A stretch of 64,000 nucleotides of DNA, taken from assembly GCA_964592645.1 (NCBI GenBank), contig CAZQFV010000001.1:124001-188000 (forward strand). Reading direction: 5' to 3'. Position numbers and translations under genes: made by a program. Position 1 is the first letter of the stretch; each line of letters begins with the position of its first letter. Source of the DNA: CAZQFV01 sp964592645. Its GTDB lineage: Bacteria > Chloroflexota > Chloroflexia > DTKN01. Of this stretch, positions 59,337 through 64,000 are shown piece by piece. Under the pieces are notes generated by a model that searched no databases, was not told the DNA's origin, and was given only the letters and a program-made list of their open reading frames with translations.

Positions 59337-59350
59337 GCGGAGGACATCCT

Positions 59351-59503
59351 ATGTGGGTCGACGAGACGACAGCGCTGTTCGTGGTGATGGCCGTCACCCT
59401 GGTGACCTGGCTGGGCCTCTTTGCCTACCTGTGGGGGCTGGACCGCAAGGTGCGGCGGCTGGAGCAGGAGGTGCGGCGGGGGCGCGCCCGCAGGGAGGAT
59501 TAG
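59351..59503 (+). CDS. CcmD-like small heme-exporter subunit
   Basis: A 50-residue protein with one transmembrane helix (ALFVVMAVTLVTWLGLFAYLWG) and a basic cytoplasmic helix (KVRRLEQEVRR), the size and layout of CcmD. GGAGG precedes ATG 59351, 14 bp after the ccmC stop. CcmD links CcmC to CcmAB. It is too short to be certain by sequence alone; gene order decides it. Confidence 0.75.
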   Translation: MWVDETTALFVVMAVTLVTWLGLFAYLWGLDRKVRRLEQEVRRGRARRED

Positions 59504-59607
59504 TCGCCGAGACACCGGGCAGGTGCCGGTCTCTTCTCCGTACGGCGCGTGGAGAACTCGGGCGGGGCTGTGTGGCACTCTGCCTCCCCCTCTTCCGGTC
59601 CCCCTCT

Positions 59608-60846
59608 TTATCCAGGGAGCAGCGCGTTCAGGTCTACCGCCGGGTCGCGCAGGCGCTCCGCTATCTCCCCATACGCCCCACGGCCCCGCACCAGCGCCGG
59701 CAGCAGCTTGCGTTCCTCATCGCCGGGGTTGGCCGCGAGCACGCCGCCGAGGCGTCCCTGGGCGAAATAGAACAGGTAGAAGCGTCCGCTGTCGAGCGGG
59801 CCCCGCAACACGGTCGTTTCCCAGGGCGAGAGGTCGCCCCAGGCCTCCAGGGCGATGTCGAAGAGGTCGGAGTAGAAATAGGGCACGGCGGTGTAGGGCT
59901 TGGCCTCGCCGGCCATATTGCGGCCGGCCCGCAGTCCCTGCTGCCGGGCCACATCCCAGTGCTCCACCCGTAGCCGCTTTTGGAAGGTGGGATCGGGCCA
60001 GTTGGCGATGTCCCCCGCGGCATAGATGGATGGGTCGCTGGTGTGCAGAAACTCGTCCACCAAGACGGCGCCGCGCTCGTCCAGCGCCAGGCCGGCCGCC
60101 CGGGCCAGCGCCGTGTCCGGGACGATGCCGATGCCGGCGACGAGCAGATCGGCTTCCAGGGTAGCGCCGTCGTCCAGCACGGCCCGCTCGATATGGGCCT
60201 TTCCTTCCAGGCGGGCCGGCCGGCGCCCGGGAAGCAGCCGGACCCCGTGGGCCGCATAGTGCTCGTGCAGCCAGGCGCTCACTTCCCCCGGCAGCACCTT
60301 TTCCAGCAGCCGGCCCGTGGGAAAGACGACCTCCACCGCCAGCCCGCGCATCGCCAGGGCGGCGGCGGCCTCGGCGCCGATGAAGGAGCCGCCCACCACC
60401 AGGGCGCGTTTCCCAGGCCGGGCGGCCGCACGGATGGCCTCGCCGTCGGCCAGGGTGCGCAGCGTAAAGACGCCCGGAAGTTCGGCCCCCGGGATGGCCA
60501 GTGTCCGGGCCGTGCCCCCGGTGGCCAGGAGCAGCTTCTCGTAACCCAGCACCTGCCCATCGGCCAGCTCCACCCGGTGGGCGGCGGCATCCAGACGCTC
60601 GGCGCGCACCCCGCGCAGCACGGCGATGTCGTTCTGGGCGTAGAACTCGTCCGGGCGCAGGTAGACCTTCTCTAAACCTTCCTGGCCGGTGAGGTAGCCC
60701 TTGGAGAGCGGCGGGCGATCGTAGGGCATATGGGGTTCGCCGGCCACCAGGGCGAGCGAGCCGGCGCGATCGACCTTGCGGATGCCCTCGGCGGCGCGCT
60801 CGCCGGCTATGCCGCCGCCGATGATGAGGTACTGGTAGCGTTCCAT
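59608..60846 (-). CDS. Ferredoxin reductase-like FAD/NAD oxidoreductase
   Basis: A 412-residue flavoprotein of the AIF/ferredoxin-reductase type: FAD site YLIIGGGIAGERAAEGIRK, PYDRPPLSKGYLTG, NAD site ALVVGGSFIGAEAAAALAMRG, and SIYAAGDIANWPDPTF. The C-terminal domain is the reductase_C type. It passes electrons from NAD(P)H to a small carrier; no ferredoxin or oxygenase gene is adjacent. It is convergent with ccmD and divergent from the ileS leader. Confidence 0.9.
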   Translation of the reverse strand: MERYQYLIIGGGIAGERAAEGIRKVDRAGSLALVAGEPHMPYDRPPLSKGYLTGQEGLEKVYLRPDEFYAQNDIAVLRGVRAERLDAAAHRVELADGQVLGYEKLLLATGGTARTLAIPGAELPGVFTLRTLADGEAIRAAARPGKRALVVGGSFIGAEAAAALAMRGLAVEVVFPTGRLLEKVLPGEVSAWLHEHYAAHGVRLLPGRRPARLEGKAHIERAVLDDGATLEADLLVAGIGIVPDTALARAAGLALDERGAVLVDEFLHTSDPSIYAAGDIANWPDPTFQKRLRVEHWDVARQQGLRAGRNMAGEAKPYTAVPYFYSDLFDIALEAWGDLSPWETTVLRGPLDSGRFYLFYFAQGRLGGVLAANPGDEERKLLPALVRGRGAYGEIAERLRDPAVDLNALLPG

Positions 60847-60883
60847 CGGCCTCCTCCACGGATAGGAAAGGGTTCAGGGTATC

Positions 60884-60889
60884 ATTATA
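60884..60889 (-). promoter_or_regulatory. Extended -10 promoter for the flavoprotein gene
   Basis: TGGTATAAT on the minus strand, 37 bp before the start; weak -35. It diverges from the ileS promoter 24 bp away. Confidence 0.5.
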
Positions 60890-60912
60890 CCACGAGTTGC
60901 CGGCCCGCGAAA

Positions 60913-60941
60913 TTGACATTTGCTCCCATATGCGGTATAAT
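60913..60941 (+). promoter_or_regulatory. Full consensus promoter for the ileS leader
   Basis: TTGACA (60913-60918), 17 bp, TATAAT (60936-60941): perfect in both boxes and spacing. Confidence 0.85.
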
Positions 60942-60949
60942 TTGCCTAA

Positions 60950-61280
60950 CGGCAACGACGGAGACGAGTAGGCCGGGGCGGACGCCCAGCGAACCCGGGA
61001 GCGGTGCGAGCCGGGTGCGGACAAACCGGCCGAATATCCCTCCCGAGCCGGCAACCGAACCCTTCGGGAAGTAGATTTGCCCGGGCTCGCCCTCCGTTAC
61101 CAGGGGCGCGGGGATGGTGGTCCCCGAGAAGAGTGGGCGGCGACGCCAAGCAGGGTGGTACCGCGGGTGGGAACCCGTCCCTGAGGGGACGGGCCTTTTG
61201 TTTCCCCGGAAGCGTCGCCCCAAGCAGGGTGGTACCGCGGGCATGCCCCGTCCCTGGGTGGGACGGGGTTGCCCTTTTAC
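60950..61280 (+). ncRNA. Ile-specific T-box riboswitch with duplicated expression platform
   Basis: The leader between the promoter and ileS has one Stem I region (~60955-61085; AGACGAGTAG, AGCGAACCCGGGAGCGGTG), with a likely specifier loop GAATATCCC presenting ATC (Ile). It then has two complete T-box motifs AGGGTGGTACCGCGG at 61152-61166 and 61226-61240. Each is followed by a terminator hairpin with a T tract (CCCGTCCC/GGGACGGG, 61174-61193; CCCCGTCCC/GGGACGGGG, 61246-61268). Only ~25 bp separate the first terminator from the second T-box, so there is no second Stem I. Uncharged tRNA-Ile would favour read-through into ileS. Confidence 0.85.
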
Positions 61281-61376
61281 AATAGCGACATCGCGGACCT
61301 GGAGGGCATTCTCTAGCCGCTCCCGACCGGTCGAGGACCGGCCGAGGGCGGGGACCGACCGAATGAGGAGGAAACG

Positions 61377-64000
61377 ATGTTTCAAGAGGTGAATCCGCAT
61401 CCCGATTTTCCGGCTATGGAGCGCGAGACGCTGCGCTTCTGGGAAGAGACGCGGGCCTTTGCCCGGCTGCAGGAAAAGAACCGCGGCGGGCCGCGCTTCT
61501 CCTTTCTCGACGGCCCGGTGACCGCCAACAACCCCCTGGGCATCCATCACGCCTGGGGGCGCACGCTGAAGGACACCTTTCAGCGCTACAAAGCCATGCA
61601 GGGCTACGATCAGCGCTGGCAGAACGGCTTCGATTGCCAGGGGCTCTGGGTAGAGGTGGAGGTGGAAAAGGCCCTCGGCTTTCGCTCCAAGCGCGACATC
61701 GAGGGCTATGGCGTGGGCGAGTTCGTCCAGCGCTGCGTGGAACGGGTGCGGCACTTTGCCGCGGTGATCACCCGCCAGTCGGTCCGCCTAGGCCAGTGGA
61801 TGGACTGGGGGCACGACTATTGGACTATGTCGGAGGAGAACAACTATGGCATCTGGGCCTTCTTGAAGCACTGCCACGAGCGCGGCTGGATCTACCAGGG
61901 AGCCGACGTGATGCCCTGGTGTCCGCGTTGCGGCACCGGCATCTCGCAGCAGGAGATCGTCACCGAGGGCTACCGCGAGCTGACCCACCCCGGGGTGACG
62001 GTGCGCTTTCCGCTGCGGGGGCGGCCGGGCGAAGCGCTCCTCGTCTGGACGACGACCCCCTGGACGCTGCCGGCTAACGTTGCCGCGGCGGTGGGGGCAG
62101 ACCTGGTCTATCTGCGCGTGCGCCAGGGGGAGGAGGTCCTCTACCTGGCCGAAGCAGCCCTTGGGCTGCTTCAGGGTCCCTATGAGGTGTTGGGGCGGTT
62201 GCCCGGCGCCGCCCTGGCCGGCTGGACCTACGACAGCCCGTTTGACGACCTGGAGGCAGCTTCCCGCCCCGGCGGGGATGCCGTGCCGGCGCACCGGGCC
62301 GGCACAGGCAGCGCCGTCCAGTCGCACCGCGTCCTGGCCTGGGACCAGGTGTCGGCCGAGGAGGGCAGCGGCATCGTGCACATCGCTCCCGGCTGCGGGG
62401 AAGAAGACTATCACCTGGGGCAGGCCGAGGATCTGCCGGTGCTGGCGCCGCTGGACGAGTTCGGGGTCTTTCTGCCGGGTTACGGCCCCTTCAGCGGCCG
62501 GCCGGCCGGCGAGGTCTCTCGCGCTGTCCTGGAGTCCCTGGGCGAGCGCGGCCTGCTCTACCACCAGGCCCCCTACACCCACCGCTACCCGGTCTGCTGG
62601 CGCTGCGGCACGGAGCTGCTCTTTCGCCTGGTGGAGGAGTGGTTCATCGCCATGGACGAGCTGCGGGCCCCGCTGATGGCGGCGGCGCGCTCGGCGCGCT
62701 GGATCCCGCCCTTTGGGTTGGAACGCGAGCTGGATTGGCTGCGCCATATGCGCGACTGGATGATCTCCAAGAAACGCTACTGGGGCCTGGCCTTGCCGAT
62801 CTGGAAGTGCGCATCCTGCGGCCATTTCGAGGTCCTCGGTGGACGCGAGGAACTCCAGGCGCGCGCGGTGGTGGGGTGGGAGACCTTTGCCGGCCACACC
62901 CCGCACCGCCCATGGGTCGATGCGGTCCAGATCGCCTGCCCGTGGTGCGGGGCGCTCGCCGGCCGCATCCCCGACGTGGGCAACCCCTGGCTCGACGCCG
63001 GCATCGTCTCCCTGGTGACCCTGGGGTACTGGCGCGACCGCAAGGAGTGGGCGCGGTGGTTCCCCGCCGATTTTATCACCGAGTGCTTCCCCGGCCAGTT
63101 CCGCAACTGGTTCTACGCCCTGCTGGCGATGAGCACGGCCATGGAGGGCCGGGCCCCCTTCCGGGTTTGCCTGGGGCACGCCCTGGTGAAAGACCGCCGC
63201 GGCGCGGAGATGCACGCCAGTCTGGGCAACGCCGTGGATTTCGACCAGGCCATGGAGCGGCTGGGGGCCGACGCCGTGCGCTGGCTCTACCTGGCGCAGA
63301 ACCCGGCCGTGGACGTGAACTTCTCCGACGAGCTGGCCGACGAGGCGCGCAAAAAGTTCCTGACGCTGTGGAACACCTACTCCTTCTTTGTCCTCTATGC
63401 CAACCTGGACCGCTGGACGCCCGGCCGCCGATCGCCAATCGAGAGCCGCCCATCGTTGGACCGCTGGGCCCTTTCCCGCCTGCACGCCACGACCGCCGAG
63501 GTGCGCGCCGCGCTGGACGACTACGACACCCCGCGGGCGACGCGGGCGCTAGAGTCCTTCATCGACGACCTTTCCACCTGGTACGTGCGGCGCAGCCGCC
63601 GGCGCTTCTGGCGCTCCGGCGACGACGCCGACAAGGAGGCCGCCTACACCACCCTTCACACCTGCCTGGCGACGATGAGCCGGCTGCTGGCGCCGCTCGT
63701 CCCCTTTTTGGCCGAGGCGCTCTACCAGAACCTGGTGCGCGCCCACGACCCGCAGGCCCCGCTGAGCGTGCACCTGGACACATTCCCCGAGGCCGGCCCG
63801 GTGGACGAGGCCCTGCTGCGGGAGATGGCCCAGGTGCAGGAGGCGGTCTCGCTGGGGCGGGCGGCGCGGCGGGCGGCCGGCCGCAAGGTGCGCCAGCCGC
63901 TGGCCGCGGCCTGGGTGCGCGGCCTGGATGCGGAGGTCCTGGCGCGCCACGGCGAGCACCTCCTGGAGGAGGTCAACGTCAAGGCGCTGCGCCCGGCCGC
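61377..64000 (+). CDS. ileS: Isoleucyl-tRNA synthetase, 5' part (runs off the window)
   Basis: At least 874 residues, open at the right edge. Class I synthetase core: DGPVTANNPLGIHHAWG (HIGH region reads HHAW), NGFDCQGLWVEVEVEK, GQWMDWGHDYWTMS, an editing domain (LLVWTTTPWTLPANVAAAVGADL, GSGIVHIAPGCGEEDYHLG), two zinc-ribbon cysteine sets (CPRCG/CWRCG; CASCG/CPWCG), and MHASLGN in place of KMSKSLGN. An anticodon-binding domain follows. Both signature motifs are divergent. AGGAGGAAACG precedes ATG 61377. Control is by the T-box upstream. Confidence 0.9.
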   Translation, partial: MFQEVNPHPDFPAMERETLRFWEETRAFARLQEKNRGGPRFSFLDGPVTANNPLGIHHAWGRTLKDTFQRYKAMQGYDQRWQNGFDCQGLWVEVEVEKALGFRSKRDIEGYGVGEFVQRCVERVRHFAAVITRQSVRLGQWMDWGHDYWTMSEENNYGIWAFLKHCHERGWIYQGADVMPWCPRCGTGISQQEIVTEGYRELTHPGVTVRFPLRGRPGEALLVWTTTPWTLPANVAAAVGADLVYLRVRQGEEVLYLAEAALGLLQGPYEVLGRLPGAALAGWTYDSPFDDLEAASRPGGDAVPAHRAGTGSAVQSHRVLAWDQVSAEEGSGIVHIAPGCGEEDYHLGQAEDLPVLAPLDEFGVFLPGYGPFSGRPAGEVSRAVLESLGERGLLYHQAPYTHRYPVCWRCGTELLFRLVEEWFIAMDELRAPLMAAARSARWIPPFGLERELDWLRHMRDWMISKKRYWGLALPIWKCASCGHFEVLGGREELQARAVVGWETFAGHTPHRPWVDAVQIACPWCGALAGRIPDVGNPWLDAGIVSLVTLGYWRDRKEWARWFPADFITECFPGQFRNWFYALLAMSTAMEGRAPFRVCLGHALVKDRRGAEMHASLGNAVDFDQAMERLGADAVRWLYLAQNPAVDVNFSDELADEARKKFLTLWNTYSFFVLYANLDRWTPGRRSPIESRPSLDRWALSRLHATTAEVRAALDDYDTPRATRALESFIDDLSTWYVRRSRRRFWRSGDDADKEAAYTTLHTCLATMSRLLAPLVPFLAEALYQNLVRAHDPQAPLSVHLDTFPEAGPVDEALLREMAQVQEAVSLGRAARRAAGRKVRQPLAAAWVRGLDAEVLARHGEHLLEEVNVKALRPA

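Noticed and set aside
59507..59532. Terminator hairpin after ccmD
   Set aside because: GAGACACCGG/CCGGTCTC pairs only with a bulge and lacks a T tract.

Overview
The window is GC-rich chromosomal DNA, most likely from a Chloroflexota bacterium (Anaerolineae/Caldilinea-like). This placement is inferred from gene content: ispG, a pst operon, a DUF92 membrane protein, a DUF512 radical SAM protein, an IleRS of the divergent HHAW/MHxS type behind a T-box, and secreted proteins ending in a YLPxVER-like tail. Intrinsic promoters are unusually readable: TTGnnn, a 17-bp spacer, then TACAAT, TATACT or TATAAT, found repeatedly. No tRNA, rRNA, CRISPR array, transposase or phage gene was seen.

Layout. 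1-14.9 kb (mostly +): the 3' end of ispG, an Rrf2 regulator, pstSCAB, a secreted protein, a BaiN/HI0933 flavoprotein, a hybrid histidine kinase with two receivers, DUF92, an orphan antitoxin, a ureohydrolase and DUF512. 14.9-19.4 kb: two envelope lipoproteins (SIMPL and DUF4349) facing three Tad-type pilin-like genes. 19.4-22.7 kb (-): M20 peptidase, a decayed hicA, a solute-binding protein and a polyprenyl synthase. 22.7-23.4 kb is gene-free, with short inverted repeats, seven DnaA-box-like nonamers and an AT-rich stretch; it is a candidate replication origin. 23.4-34.8 kb (+): superoxide reductase, an HdrA-MvhD fusion, a nucleotidyltransferase pair, two nitroreductase-fold proteins, MoxR, DedA, a GAF-GAF-HD-GYP protein, miaA, a TIM-barrel protein and a macrodomain protein. 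34.9-39 kb (-): roadblock, TldE, ribosomal L25, a c-di-AMP receptor and a CmcI-like protein. 39.3-48.3 kb: secreted proteins, a B12-type radical SAM enzyme, GH2, a glycosyltransferase and a flippase-like membrane protein. 48.3-53.7 kb (-): a LuxR-Kelch membrane regulator, murI, murA, Crp and a methyltransferase. 54-59.5 kb (+): ROK kinase, RelA/SpoT and ccmABCD. 59.6-64 kb: a ferredoxin-reductase-like flavoprotein diverging from a T-box-controlled ileS that runs off the window.

The strongest unusual signal is at 24406-24408. An in-frame TGA interrupts hdrA exactly where the conserved second cysteine of the DCSxCIL motif belongs. It is followed 20 nt later by a perfect 7-bp hairpin with a GGTC loop, the architecture of a bacterial SECIS element. 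I read this as a selenocysteine-containing HdrA-MvhD fusion. Other notable points are degenerate heptamer arrays at four intergenic sites (two of them bracket hdrA), a duplicated T-box expression platform, MurA with Asp for the catalytic Cys, MurI with Ser for one catalytic Cys, and a possible ATA start codon.

Signalling is rich for 64 kb: ppGpp (RelA/SpoT), c-di-GMP (HD-GYP), c-di-AMP (DarA-like), a hybrid histidine kinase, Crp, Rrf2 and a membrane LuxR. Redox enzymes (HdrA, superoxide reductase, several flavoproteins) together with a cytochrome c maturation heme exporter suggest an organism handling both anaerobic electron transfer and oxygen exposure.
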